Below, piece by piece: positions 43,240 to 51,936 of a stretch of DNA of 64,000 nucleotides. Under the pieces are notes generated by a model, which was not told the DNA's origin, searched no databases, and was given only the letters and a program-made list of their open reading frames with translations. Source of the stretch: Streptomyces albiflavescens. Its GTDB lineage: Bacteria; Actinomycetota; Actinomycetes; Streptomycetales; Streptomycetaceae. The number at the start of each line of letters is the position of its first letter. The first letter of the stretch is position 1. The stretch is from contig NZ_BMMM01000005.1 in NCBI RefSeq assembly GCF_014645835.1, positions 303,733 to 367,732 of the forward strand, read 5' to 3'. Both the position numbers and the translations under genes were made by a program.

Positions 43240-43826
43240 GTCTGGCCAAACCCGGTCCCGATACCAGCCGTTCCTGCGGTGTGCCGTCAAACATCGAGCC
43301 ATGGCGATGCAGCGTCCGGCCGCCGTTCGACGAGGTCCAAGCCGCGGCCCCTGCCGCGGACGTCAGTCCGACGTCCAACCCGACGCGCGTGGCCTGGGTA
43401 CACACGACTCGCGCGACTCTCTGGCCCAGGCTCAGCGTCCGAGGGGCAGCAGGAGCTTCCGTCGCCAAGTCGAGGAAACATAGGAGCTTGGTGAAGAATG
43501 CCGGCCCAAGCCACAGCCCCATCCCCTTCACCACGGCCCGCGGCACGCGGCCCGCAGCTGGCTGAGGCTCGCCTACTGGGACTTGGCGAATCGTCCACCA
43601 TCCAGCGGTACCGGTACCGCATGCTGCCCAGAGGGCGGCTCGTCCGCACGGACTCCATCCTCTTCGTCAGCGCCTTCGAGCGGAGTGGGAAGGTCATGAG
43701 AGCGCGACGTACAAAATGATGGGTACACCACACGGCCCCGCGCCCATGTACCCGGGGTTCCGCAGCATGCGCAAGGCGTTCGTGGATGCCGCGCAGCGCC
43801 GAGCCAGAACCGAGAGGGGAACCCTG
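43240..43826. other. No supportable gene
   Basis: About 590 bp upstream of the CYTH gene. A plus frame near 43600-43719 (RYRYRMLPRGRLVRTDSILF) looks somewhat protein-like but lacks family or start. Confidence 0.4.
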
Positions 43827-44381
43827 GTGATCGAGGCGGAGTTGAAGGCTCGCGTTCACTCACCCGAGGCGATCATGCAGCAACTCGACGAGCGCGCCGA
43901 AGCCCGTGTCGAGGTCTACCAAGAGATCTACTACGACGACCCGGCGGGCAGCCTGGAGAAGCGGGATCAGGAACTGCGGGTGCGGACCATCCACGGCCCC
44001 AACGGACTCCGCACCCTGCTTACCTTCAAGGACACCACAGTCGACGAAGGTTCCGGCTCGAAACCTCGGCACGAAACCAGGGTCGAGGACTCCCAGGAAG
44101 CGCATGCCATTCTGCAAGGCCTCGGCTACGTGCCGGCCATGGCCTTCGAAAAGCGGTGCCGTAACTACGACTTCGAGGCCCGCGGCCGGCATATACTCGC
44201 CAGGCTCGTCCGTGTCCCCGAGATCGATGGGACGTTCCTCGAGATCGAGACGATCGTCGACGAGGACGACGCGACATCCGCGCTCGACGACATCCGCGGC
44301 GTCCTCGCCGAGTTGGGCATCGGGCCAGAGGACCTTACGCCGGAGACGTACTCAGGCCTCGTCGCCGCGCAGCGCCGCTGA
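43827..44381 (+). CDS. Class IV adenylate cyclase-like CYTH protein
   Basis: A 184-residue CYTH-fold protein. The defining start VIEAELKARVHSPEAIMQQL has the E-x-E-x-K metal/phosphate motif, followed by YQEIYYDDPAGSLEKRDQEL, RVRTIHGPNGLRTLLTFKDT, RHETRVEDSQEAHAILQGLG, FEKRCRNYDF and FLEIETIVDEDD. The fold hydrolyses or cyclises triphosphates; this branch is annotated as class IV adenylate cyclase (CyaB-like) but many members are of unknown substrate. I selected the GTG at 43827 because it has AGGGGA seven bases upstream and the family starts there; the longer frame adds about 37 untypical residues. Confidence 0.87.
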   Translation: MIEAELKARVHSPEAIMQQLDERAEARVEVYQEIYYDDPAGSLEKRDQELRVRTIHGPNGLRTLLTFKDTTVDEGSGSKPRHETRVEDSQEAHAILQGLGYVPAMAFEKRCRNYDFEARGRHILARLVRVPEIDGTFLEIETIVDEDDATSALDDIRGVLAELGIGPEDLTPETYSGLVAAQRR

Positions 44382-44399
44382 CCCCCGGGCATCAAGACG

Positions 44400-44824
44400 A
44401 GCCCCTGCCTGGCAACACGTGGACCGCGAGAACATCGGCGTACCGATGGGAAGGTTCGCGGGCCACTGGAGGCCGCTCCGGCCGGCGGAGAGCGGCTCCA
44501 TATGCAGACCGGGAGCCGTTCGAGCTCGCGGTCGTTGATGAAGCGCACGCTCCGGGCCCCGACCCCGGCAGCCAAGGTCGGCGAAGGGCGGCCGGGAAGG
44601 CATCAGCGGTCTTCCAGCGAGGCGTTGCGGCCCTCGCCCCATGACATCGCCCGCGAAGGCGCCCAGAAGGCAGTGCGGGCGGGCCCGTCGGACCTGTCCT
44701 CGTCGACGGCCAGGAGCACGAGCACAAGCGGGGTGCCTGGTACGCCAACCAGCGGCAACGCCGGGACAGGCTCGCCCAGGAGCAGCGGACCACACTCGCG
44801 AAGCTGTGCGTGGAGTGGGCGTGA
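44400..44824 (+). pseudogene. Helicase-associated-domain protein remnant
   Basis: The end of the stretch reads GPVLVDGQEHEHKRGAWYAN and QRQRRDRLAQEQRTTLAKLC, ending VEWA-stop, the signature of the repeated helicase-associated domain in streptomycete DEAD-like helicases. An earlier piece QHVDRENIGVPMGRF may belong to the same protein. Frames are broken between them. Confidence 0.6.
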
Positions 44825-44870
44825 CACCGGCGGCGGCCGGTCGTTTGAGTCAGTAGGTCAAGCGAAGTGC

Positions 44871-44910
44871 ACGTCGAAGCCCCGAGAGTCACGCCCCGGG
44901 GCTTCGACGT
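44871..44910. terminator. 14-bp perfect stem hairpin
   Basis: ACGTCGAAGCCCCG and CGGGGCTTCGACGT enclose 12 bases. It lies 44 bp before the GNAT gene and after the helicase remnant. It could end upstream transcripts or act as a leader structure of the ABC operon. Confidence 0.65.
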
Positions 44911-44953
44911 TCGACGCCGTCCGCGACCGGTGTATGGAAGGACAACCCCGTCG

Positions 44954-45934
44954 ATGAACGATCGCACGACAAAAACCCGGACCGAGATTCGTGGCTTCCG
45001 CGCGGGCGACGGCCCGCAGTTGGTGGAGGCGTGGCGCCGGAGTGCACCGGCCGACTCCATCACCCCGGACCGCTTCCGCTCCCTGGTGCTGCTCGACGCC
45101 AACTTCGATCCGGAGGGGCTTCGGGTCGCCGTCGACGGCGAACGCGTCGTCGGCACCGCCTACGCGGTGCGCCGTCTGACGCCGATGAGCGGCACCGACC
45201 TGGAGCCGGAGCAGGGCTGGATCCCGTTCTTCTTCGTCGACCCGGCCGCCCGCGGGCGCGGCCTCGGCCGCCGGCTGCTGACCGACGCCCTCGACTGGCT
45301 GCACAGCAACGGCCGCATCCGGGTGGACTTCTCCTCGTACACCCCGAACTACGTGCTCCCCGGCCTGGACGCCGAGGCGTACCCGGAAGCGGCCGGGCTC
45401 CTTGAGTCCCTGGGCTTTCGCACTCTGTACGAGGCGGCGGCGATGGACCGCGGCCTCGTCGGCTACCGCATCCCGGAGGATGTCTCGCGCCGCTTGGACG
45501 AACTGACGGCGCAGGGCTACCGGTTCGCCACCCCGTGCGACGACGACCTGGTGGACCTGTTCGCGCTCGCCGCGAACCACTTCGGCCCGGACTGGGTGTG
45601 CACGATCCGGGACTGTCTGGCCGCGGGCACGCCGCTCGACCGGATTGTCGTCGCCCGGGACCCTTCGGGCCGCCTGGTCGGCTGGGCGATGCACGGCACG
45701 TTCGATTCGGTGGACGAGCGGTTCGGTCCGTTCGGCGTGCTGGAGGAGATGCGCGGCACCGGACTCGGCAAGGTCCTGCTCCACCTGGTCCTGGAACGAA
45801 TGCGGGCACGCCGTGCGCACTCCGCGTGGTTCCTGTGGACCGGTGAGCAGTCCCCGGCGGGCCACCTGTATCGCAAGACCGGTTTCACCACGACCCGGGT
45901 GTTCCGCGTGATGCGCCGAGAGGCCGCTCGATGA
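44954..45934 (+). CDS. Double-GNAT acetyltransferase heading an ABC operon
   Basis: A 326-residue protein with two GNAT modules. Module one (residues about 10-165) has GWIPFFFVDPAARGRGLGRR with the acetyl-CoA loop R-G-R-G-L-G-R. Module two (about 195-320) has FGPFGVLEEMRGTGLGKVLL and YRKTGFTTTRVF. Two modules allow a dimer-like single chain. The acceptor is unknown; an amino sugar or a sugar-derived metabolite is suggested by the following sugar importer, which overlaps it by four bases (ATGA). GGAAGGAC precedes the ATG at 44954. Confidence 0.87.
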   Translation: MNDRTTKTRTEIRGFRAGDGPQLVEAWRRSAPADSITPDRFRSLVLLDANFDPEGLRVAVDGERVVGTAYAVRRLTPMSGTDLEPEQGWIPFFFVDPAARGRGLGRRLLTDALDWLHSNGRIRVDFSSYTPNYVLPGLDAEAYPEAAGLLESLGFRTLYEAAAMDRGLVGYRIPEDVSRRLDELTAQGYRFATPCDDDLVDLFALAANHFGPDWVCTIRDCLAAGTPLDRIVVARDPSGRLVGWAMHGTFDSVDERFGPFGVLEEMRGTGLGKVLLHLVLERMRARRAHSAWFLWTGEQSPAGHLYRKTGFTTTRVFRVMRREAAR

Positions 45935-47271
45935 CGCCGTCGCGACGCACCGGCGGCCTGAGTCGCCGTCACTTCGCGCTCGCGCTCCCCTCGGCGCTGC
46001 TCGCCTCCGGATGCGCCGCGCCGCATCAGGGCACCGGGCGTCCCGGGGATCCGATCGTCCTCACCCTGCTCTCCCACTACGCCAGCGGGGAGCTCAAGGA
46101 GGCCCTGCAGGGCCCGGTCGACGAGTGGAATGCCACGCACGACCGGGTCAAGGTGCGGACGAAAGCTGTCGAGTTCACGGACCTGCTGACCACGTTCATG
46201 GTCCGGCAGGCCGCGGGCCAGGGCGCCGACATCATCCAGCCGTACTGTCTGTGGAACGGCCAGCTCGTCCAGGCCGGCGTCCTGCGGCCCGCTCCGTCCG
46301 AGCACACCGCGGAGATCACGCGCGGCTACGGCAAGGCCGCGGTCGGCGCCGCGTCGGTGGGGGGCAAGGTCTACGGCTACCCCACCGAGGTGCAGACGTA
46401 CGCCCTCTACTACAACAAGCGGCTGCTGCGCGAGGCCGGCATCGTCGGCCCTCCGCGCACCTGGCGAGAGCTGGAGGAGACGGCCTACCGCACCGCCAAG
46501 CGGGACCGGTACGGCAACACGCTGGTCCAGGGGTTCGGGCTGTCGACCTACGACGACTCCACCACCGTCGGCCAGACGCTCGCCCTGCTCAACGCCGCCG
46601 GCGGAACGTTCGTCTCCGCGGACGGCAGGGGCACCGCCATCGACTCGACCGCGGGCCGGGCCGTGTTCGATCTGGAGCACCGCCTCGTCGTCAAAGGTGC
46701 GAGCGCCCCCGGCATCAACGTCTACAAGGCGTTCCAGTCCGGGCAGGTGGCCATGGTGGTCAGCGCCGGCTGGTGGACGGGCAGCCTGAAGGCCCAGATG
46801 GGCAAGGACTACCGCGATGTCGGCGTCGCACCCGTGCCCGTCCCCAAGGCGGACGACGCACCCGCCACGCTCTCCACCGGCTTCATGCTGGGGGTCAACA
46901 CGGCCAGTGAGCACCCGCGCGAGGCCTGGGAGTTCCTGCGCTGGCTCAACACCGAGAAGGTGGACGTGAAGAGCGCCAGGAAGGGTGCGACAGCGACCCG
47001 GATGAGCTCCCTGCAGGTGTCGGTCGGCTCCCTGACCGGCCGCGCCGACGACATGCGGACGCTCCTGGGCCAGGGCAGCGATCCGAACCTGCGCCCGTTC
47101 CTGGACGCGCTGGCCTACGCGGTGCCGGAGCCGAATGTGCCGGGCGCGCAGCAGGCCAAGTCGCTGCTGCGCAAGAACATCGAGGCGTTGTGGACCGGTC
47201 AGCAGTCGGTCGACGAGGCACTGCGCACCACCCGCCGTCAGGTCGACCAGGAGGTGTCGCGCTCATGGTGA
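45931..47271 (+). CDS. Sugar ABC transporter substrate-binding lipoprotein
   Basis: A 446-residue extracellular binding protein. A twin-arginine-like start SRRHFALALPSALLASGCAA combines a Tat motif with a lipobox (LASGC), so it should be anchored through Cys about 28. The family-1 sugar-binding fold shows IVLTLLSHYASGELKEALQG, GYPTEVQTYALYYNKRLLRE, FQSGQVAMVVSAGWWTGSLK and STGFMLGVNTASEHPREAWE. It binds an oligosaccharide or a related polyol. The stop overlaps the next permease start by seven bases. Confidence 0.9.
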   Translation: MTPSRRTGGLSRRHFALALPSALLASGCAAPHQGTGRPGDPIVLTLLSHYASGELKEALQGPVDEWNATHDRVKVRTKAVEFTDLLTTFMVRQAAGQGADIIQPYCLWNGQLVQAGVLRPAPSEHTAEITRGYGKAAVGAASVGGKVYGYPTEVQTYALYYNKRLLREAGIVGPPRTWRELEETAYRTAKRDRYGNTLVQGFGLSTYDDSTTVGQTLALLNAAGGTFVSADGRGTAIDSTAGRAVFDLEHRLVVKGASAPGINVYKAFQSGQVAMVVSAGWWTGSLKAQMGKDYRDVGVAPVPVPKADDAPATLSTGFMLGVNTASEHPREAWEFLRWLNTEKVDVKSARKGATATRMSSLQVSVGSLTGRADDMRTLLGQGSDPNLRPFLDALAYAVPEPNVPGAQQAKSLLRKNIEALWTGQQSVDEALRTTRRQVDQEVSRSW

Positions 47272-48227
47272 ACACTCTGGCGCCGGAGACGACCGAGCGG
47301 GCGGCGCACAGCCCGCGGTCCGCCGGGCCCGCCGTCGACGGCCGCCGCCGGGCCCGGCGCCACCAGGCCGTCGTCGCCTATCTCTTCCTGGCGCCGACGC
47401 TGCTGTTCTTCGCGGTCTTCCTGATCCTGCCGCTGGGCTTCGCGCTGCTGCTGTCGATGTCCCGCTGGGCCGGGTTCGACCTCGACGACATCGATCCGGT
47501 CGGCCTGGACAACTTCACCGGCCTCTTCGCGGACGGATCGACGTTCCTGACGCCGATCCTCACCAATACGCTGCTGTTCGCCCTGGGCACCGTGGCCCTG
47601 GCGCTGGCGGGCTCCGTGGTCGTCGCCACCTGCATCAACAACCTGCGGTTCCAGGGTCTGTGGCGCACCCTGTACTTCCTGCCGATCGTCACGACCGTCG
47701 TCGCCGTCGGCAACGTATGGAAGTACATGTACGAGCCGGGCGGGCTTGTCAACGGCGTCCTCAACGCCCTCGGGCTCGGCTCGGTGGCGTTCCTCCAGGA
47801 CCCGGACACCGCGCTGCCCTCGGTCGTGGTCGTACAGGCCTGGGCCTCGGTCGGCTCGGCGATCCTCATCCTGACCGCCGGGCTGAAGTCCATCCCCGAG
47901 TCGTACTACGAGGCCGCGGCGCTGGACGGCGCCGGGCCTGTCACCGTCTTCTGGAAGATCACGCTGCCGCTGCTGCGGCCGTCCCTGCTGTTCGTGTGCA
48001 TCACCCAGTTCCTCACCGGCCTGCAGTCGTTCGCGCTGATCATCGTGATGACCAAGGGCGGGCCGGGTGACGCGACCAATGTGGCCGCGCTGGAGATGTA
48101 CCGGCAGGCCTTCAGCTACGGCGACTGGGGCACTGCGAGCGCCGCCGCCTTCATGCTGTTCGTGGTGGTCCTTCTGGTCACCCTGGTGCAGTTGTGGATC
48201 TTCCGGCGCAAGGGGGAGGACGCATGA
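47265..48227 (+). CDS. Sugar ABC transporter permease (MalF/UgpA type)
   Basis: A 320-residue permease. After a cytoplasmic N-terminus of about 45 residues with RRRARRHQ, six membrane helices follow (first: VVAYLFLAPTLLFFAVFLIL). The ATPase-docking loop is YYEAAALDGAGPVTVFWKIT followed by LPLLRP, a full EAA motif. The ATG at 47265 lies inside the end of the binding-protein gene. The next permease starts within its stop (ATGA). It pairs with that permease to form the pore. Confidence 0.9.
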   Translation: MVNTLAPETTERAAHSPRSAGPAVDGRRRARRHQAVVAYLFLAPTLLFFAVFLILPLGFALLLSMSRWAGFDLDDIDPVGLDNFTGLFADGSTFLTPILTNTLLFALGTVALALAGSVVVATCINNLRFQGLWRTLYFLPIVTTVVAVGNVWKYMYEPGGLVNGVLNALGLGSVAFLQDPDTALPSVVVVQAWASVGSAILILTAGLKSIPESYYEAAALDGAGPVTVFWKITLPLLRPSLLFVCITQFLTGLQSFALIIVMTKGGPGDATNVAALEMYRQAFSYGDWGTASAAAFMLFVVVLLVTLVQLWIFRRKGEDA

Positions 48228-49093
48228 ACCGTCGCCGTTTCCCGTGGCTGTCGTATCTGCTGGTCGCGACCGGCGCCGTGCTCACGGTGGTGCCGTTCCT
48301 CGACATGGTGATGACGTCCTTCAAGGGGCCCGGCGAGTCCGGCACGCTGCCGTACCGGTTCCTGCCCAAGGCGTTCGACCTGTCCAACTACCGGGCGGCG
48401 ATCCACCAGCTCGATCTGCCGGTGCTCTTCCGCAACAGCGTCATCGCCACCGCCGTGATCACCGGATCGGTGCTCCTCACGTCGTCACTCGCCGGCTACT
48501 CGCTCGCCAAACTCCGCTTCCCCGGCCGGGACTTCATCTTCCGTCTCGTGCTGTCGACGATGATGTTCCCCCCGTTCCTCTTCTTCATCCCGCACTTCCT
48601 GATCCTGGTGCACTGGCCGCTGGCGGGCGGCAACGACCTCTTCGGACGCGGCGGCGCGGGCCTGACCGTCAGCATCGTGGCGCTTACCATGCCGTTCCTC
48701 GTCAACGGCTTCGGGATCTTCCTGATGCGCCAGTTCATGGTCTCGATCCCGGACGAAGTCCTTGAGGCCGCGCGCATCGACGGCGCCGGCGAATTCGCCG
48801 TGTGGTGGCGGATCGTGGTGCCGCAGACCAAGCCGGTCCTGGTGACGCTCGGGCTGCTGACCTTCGTCGACGCCTGGAACGAGTACATCTGGGCGCTGCT
48901 CGTCTCGACCGCCAACCCGGACGTGATGACCCTGCCCGTCGGCATCCAGCTCCTGCAGGACTACGTCGACCCGACCCGCACGATGCCCATCGTCATGGCC
49001 GGCCTCGTCCTGAGCATCCTGCCGGTCCTGATCCTCTTCCTGCTGCTGCAGAAGTACTACATCCGCGGTGTCATGCTCAGCGGCCTCAAGTAA
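48224..49093 (+). CDS. Sugar ABC transporter permease (MalG/UgpE type)
   Basis: A 289-residue permease with six helices (first: LSYLLVATGAVLTVVPFLDM). The EAA loop is VLEAARIDGAGEFAVWWRIV and VPQTKPVLV; the C-terminus LLLQKYYIRGVMLSGLK is the usual MalG-type ending that contacts the ATPase. It is the last gene of the operon. No ATPase gene is included. In streptomycetes such importers share the multitask ATPase MsiK encoded elsewhere, which probably applies here. Confidence 0.9.
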   Translation: MNRRRFPWLSYLLVATGAVLTVVPFLDMVMTSFKGPGESGTLPYRFLPKAFDLSNYRAAIHQLDLPVLFRNSVIATAVITGSVLLTSSLAGYSLAKLRFPGRDFIFRLVLSTMMFPPFLFFIPHFLILVHWPLAGGNDLFGRGGAGLTVSIVALTMPFLVNGFGIFLMRQFMVSIPDEVLEAARIDGAGEFAVWWRIVVPQTKPVLVTLGLLTFVDAWNEYIWALLVSTANPDVMTLPVGIQLLQDYVDPTRTMPIVMAGLVLSILPVLILFLLLQKYYIRGVMLSGLK

Positions 49094-49319
49094 CAAGCTG
49101 TGCGACAACTCCCGCCGCCGCAGATGCGGGCACGTTCCCTGCGTTGGGCGGCCAAGACGTCGCGGTGCCCCGCGCAGTGGTGTTGCGCCAGCGCAGGTAG
49201 GCGTGCAAGGCACGGGGCTGGACGGTGTGGTCGGGGTGGTTCGAGTTGGCGATGGTGAACTGTCGCCGCGGTCCGAAGCGGGCCAAGTCGTGCCCGATCA
49301 ACTTGCGCCCCGAGACCAC
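49094..49319 (-). pseudogene. Possible transposase C-terminal fragment
   Basis: The minus frame gives FTIANSNHPDHTVQPRALHA and YLRWRNTTAR, which resembles the C-terminal RALHAYLRWRNANARHPDVL block of a streptomycete transposase group. Sense is lost after about 35 residues. Confidence 0.4.
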
Positions 49320-49320
49320 T

Positions 49321-49843
49321 TCAGTCCTCTGACAATCGGCGGACCTCGCCCGTGCCCAGCGTGATCACTGCCCGGGGCCGCATGGATTCCTCGCCGCGCC
49401 GGGAGAGCAGGACCACTTCCTCCACCACGGCCGACAGTGCGCCGAGCCGCGCGGCGCACTCAGTGGCCAGACGCTGCGGGTCCTGTGTGCGGCCGAAGGA
49501 CAGATGTGGGGTGAAGCGGCCGCCGCGCCCGCAGCACAGCGGGAATCGCAGCCCCAGCGTCCTGTGGAGACGGTCCCACGGCACCAGGCCCGCCGCGGCC
49601 GGATCGAGCCACACCGTCGCATCATGCCGGTGCCGGAAGTACCGCACGCCGGCCAGACGGGCGGTGAACGCCGTGCTCTCCGCCACGGCCGCGCAGAGCA
49701 GCGGCACAGCCGGCGCAAACTCCTCCTCCGGTACGAAGCCGAACAGCAGATTCACGTGCGGCGGCCACCGGTACCTGCGGATCGTGCTCCCAACGGATGT
49801 GCTGGATCGCCGGCCAGAGCTCCTGCGGCGGGAGCCACGCCAC
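49321..49843 (-). pseudogene. 2'-5' RNA ligase family (2H phosphoesterase), frameshifted
   Basis: The N-terminus AWLPPQELWPAIQHIRWEHD lies in one frame (from GTG 49843) and the rest, from YRWPPHVNLLFGFVPEEEFA on, in another, with the switch at about 49770. Both catalytic motifs remain: HVNLLFG (H-x-N-x-x-F) and FTPHLSFGRT (H-x-S-x-G). GTG and a single-base loss explain the state. The family cuts or joins 2'-5' or cyclic phosphates. A sequencing error is possible. Confidence 0.75.
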
Positions 49844-49966
49844 AGCGACGGCGCGACCTCACATGAGCTGACAGGAGGCGTTCGCATGGGCCGATTCGCC
49901 AGGTCGGGCGCAGACTCACACTATGGAAATCGACCCGATGCCACACTTTCGCGGAGGTGAACCGCG

Positions 49967-50506
49967 ATGACGCCGCCGGTACGACACCGGCCTGGCAGCC
50001 TGCCGGAGAGGGCGTTCCCCGCCTTCGGACGGGGTGAACCGGTCGCCGCCGAGTTCGACGAGCGGTTCGTGCACATGAACCGGCTGATGGATGGTGCCGC
50101 CACCACTCCTGCCGCGTTGTCCTGGTCGTCTACGGCAGACATGCGTAAGACCGACAGCGCCCACGTGATCGAGGCGGAACTGCCCGGAGTCAAGCGAGGC
50201 GACATCGCCATCGAAATGAGCGAGCGGGAGCTGCGCATCACCGGCAAGTGCAAGGCGAGGGGGCATGAAAGCGTCCTGCGCCTCAGGACCCGCCGCACCG
50301 GTCACTTCGAGTACCAGGCCCTCCTGCCCGCCGGTGTCACGACGGACGAGGTCAGCGCGACCCTCGGCGACGGCGTCCTGACCGTCACCGTGCCCAAGGC
50401 CCAGGCCACCCGAGCTGCGGCACATCGAAATCACCCCTGTCGCGCCCGGTCCGGTACGTCGCGATGCCGTCGCAAGGTAGTCGAGCCGTCGGCTCTGCTC
50501 TCCTGA
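49967..50506 (+). CDS. Hsp20/alpha-crystallin small heat-shock protein, C-terminus shifted
   Basis: A 179-residue frame. Residues 50-142 form the alpha-crystallin domain: MRKTDSAHVIEAELPGVKRG, DIAIEMSERELRITGKCKAR, GHFEYQALLPAGVTTDEVSA and TLGDGVLTVTVPKAQAT. An excellent GGAGGTGA precedes the ATG at 49967. After ATR the normal end would be a short P/L-R-H-I-E-I tail, which is indeed present in the other frame (LRHIEIT, near 50412-50435); the current frame instead runs 35 residues of Arg-rich sequence. The I-x-I tail binds the domain groove in oligomers, so its loss would alter assembly. The chaperone holds unfolding proteins under stress. Confidence 0.85.
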   Translation: MTPPVRHRPGSLPERAFPAFGRGEPVAAEFDERFVHMNRLMDGAATTPAALSWSSTADMRKTDSAHVIEAELPGVKRGDIAIEMSERELRITGKCKARGHESVLRLRTRRTGHFEYQALLPAGVTTDEVSATLGDGVLTVTVPKAQATRAAAHRNHPCRARSGTSRCRRKVVEPSALLS

Positions 50507-50641
50507 CTGCGTGCTCGACCGATCGGCCGGCGCCTGAAGAACTCGCGGCGTCCTCGGCCCGCAGAGCAGCGGATCGGGCGAGCAGACACAGACTGTCATC
50601 TCTCGACTTCGGAGCGGGACCTCTAGCGACACACCGGCCGA

Positions 50642-50651
50642 GAGTGCACTC
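50642..50651. promoter_or_regulatory. Perfect palindrome before the baeRF2 gene
   Basis: GAGTGCACTC is a perfect 10-bp palindrome 11 bp before the ATG at 50663. A ribosome site GGGAGCGGAG lies between. It may bind a regulator or be chance. Confidence 0.3.
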
Positions 50652-50662
50652 GGGAGCGGAGC

Positions 50663-51775
50663 ATGAGACTTTCCTTCCTCGAACACTTGTACAAGCAGCC
50701 GGGCCCCTTCGCATCGGTCTATCTGGACACCTCGCGCGACAGCGCCATCGAGGATCCCGTCGCCGCCATAGAACTGCGCTGGCGGCACCTGCGGGACGCA
50801 CTGACGTCCGAGGGAGCCGACCAAGACTCCCTCGCCGCGGCGGCAGAGGCCGTAGGCAGCGACACCGAGGTCCCTGGCGCCCACGGGCAGGCGGTGTTCA
50901 CCGCGCATGGCCGACTGGCCCTGCTGGACGAGCTGCCCGACCCACCCGCACGGGACACCGCGCACTTCGGAGCGCTGCCGGACACCCTGCCGCTGATCGT
51001 CCAGCACTCCCCCGAGATTCCTTACGTGGCGGCGCACGTCCACTACAGCGGCCGTCACTCCACGGACGCCACGGGAACCGTGCGGATCGAGGCCGAGATC
51101 GGCGTGTGGCCCCTGACCAAGGTCACGCCGGGGCACCGCCTCCGCGAGGAGATCCCGGTGACCGACTGGCTGAACGCCGCCGCAGTCACAGGCCGGAAGC
51201 TGGAGGGCCACGCACGGCGCATCGACGCCGAAGCGGTGGTCGTCGCGGGAGATGTGTGGGCCCGCGGCATTCTCGTGCGCCGGCTCCCTGCCCCCCTGCG
51301 CAAACGGGTCATCACCGTCGTGGGCGCCGGCGAGTCCCGGCCGCGGCGGGCGCTTCTTGAGCACCGGCTCGAAAGCCTCTTCAGCGAACGCATGGCCGAG
51401 CATGACCGGTCCCTGCTGGCAGCCTTCCTCGCCCAGCTCGCACACGACGGAGCGTCGGCCAGAGGCCTGGCCCCAGCCGTGTCGGCCCTGCAGCGCCGTC
51501 GGGTCAAAGCACTCTTCCTCAACAACCACCCCGAGTCGCCGCTCCGCCTGTGGGCCGGCCCGCAACCCAGCCACCTCGCCCTCACCGAACAGGAACTGCG
51601 CTCCTACGGCATCCAGGACGTCAGCGAGGAGCGTGCCGACGCGGTGCTCACCCGCGCTCTGGTCGGCACCCGGGCCGAGCTCGTCCTCGTGCCCGAGCAG
51701 CAGGTGAGACTGCACGAGGGCGTGGGCGTCCTGCTCCGCTACACCGAACCCGGCCCCGGGTGTGACCGCGTGTGA
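50663..51775 (+). CDS. baeRF2 family protein (Rv2629-like)
   Basis: A 370-residue protein of the bacterial archaeo-eukaryotic release-factor-like family 2. Landmarks: MRLSFLEHLYKQPGPFASVY with LDTSRD, IELRWRHLRDALTSEGADQD, GQAVFTAHGRLALLDELPDP, LIVQHSPEIPYVAAHVHYSG, VWARGILVRRLPAPLRKRVI and the late VSALQRRRVKALFLNNHPES. The M. tuberculosis member Rv2629 belongs to the hypoxia/dormancy regulon. The domain is related to eRF1 and Vms1 but lacks an obvious catalytic loop here. The neighbour Hsp20 gene is also a stress gene, so joint stress induction is likely. Confidence 0.82.
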   Translation: MRLSFLEHLYKQPGPFASVYLDTSRDSAIEDPVAAIELRWRHLRDALTSEGADQDSLAAAAEAVGSDTEVPGAHGQAVFTAHGRLALLDELPDPPARDTAHFGALPDTLPLIVQHSPEIPYVAAHVHYSGRHSTDATGTVRIEAEIGVWPLTKVTPGHRLREEIPVTDWLNAAAVTGRKLEGHARRIDAEAVVVAGDVWARGILVRRLPAPLRKRVITVVGAGESRPRRALLEHRLESLFSERMAEHDRSLLAAFLAQLAHDGASARGLAPAVSALQRRRVKALFLNNHPESPLRLWAGPQPSHLALTEQELRSYGIQDVSEERADAVLTRALVGTRAELVLVPEQQVRLHEGVGVLLRYTEPGPGCDRV

Positions 51776-51936
51776 CCACGGCACGTGGAGAGGCCGACCG
51801 CGTGGGGCTGGCTTCTTGGTCGCACGAGTTGCCGTGTTGACGTACCCGCTCTGCCCCGGCACGCTTCACCAACACCGTTGGCGCAATGCGATGTTCCGGG
51901 CCACGTTGCGCCCGACCATCATCAAGAGGAGACCGG

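Noticed and set aside
49916..51862. 648-codon minus frame over Hsp20 and baeRF2 genes
   Set aside because: Shadow; the plus strand has domains and ribosome sites.
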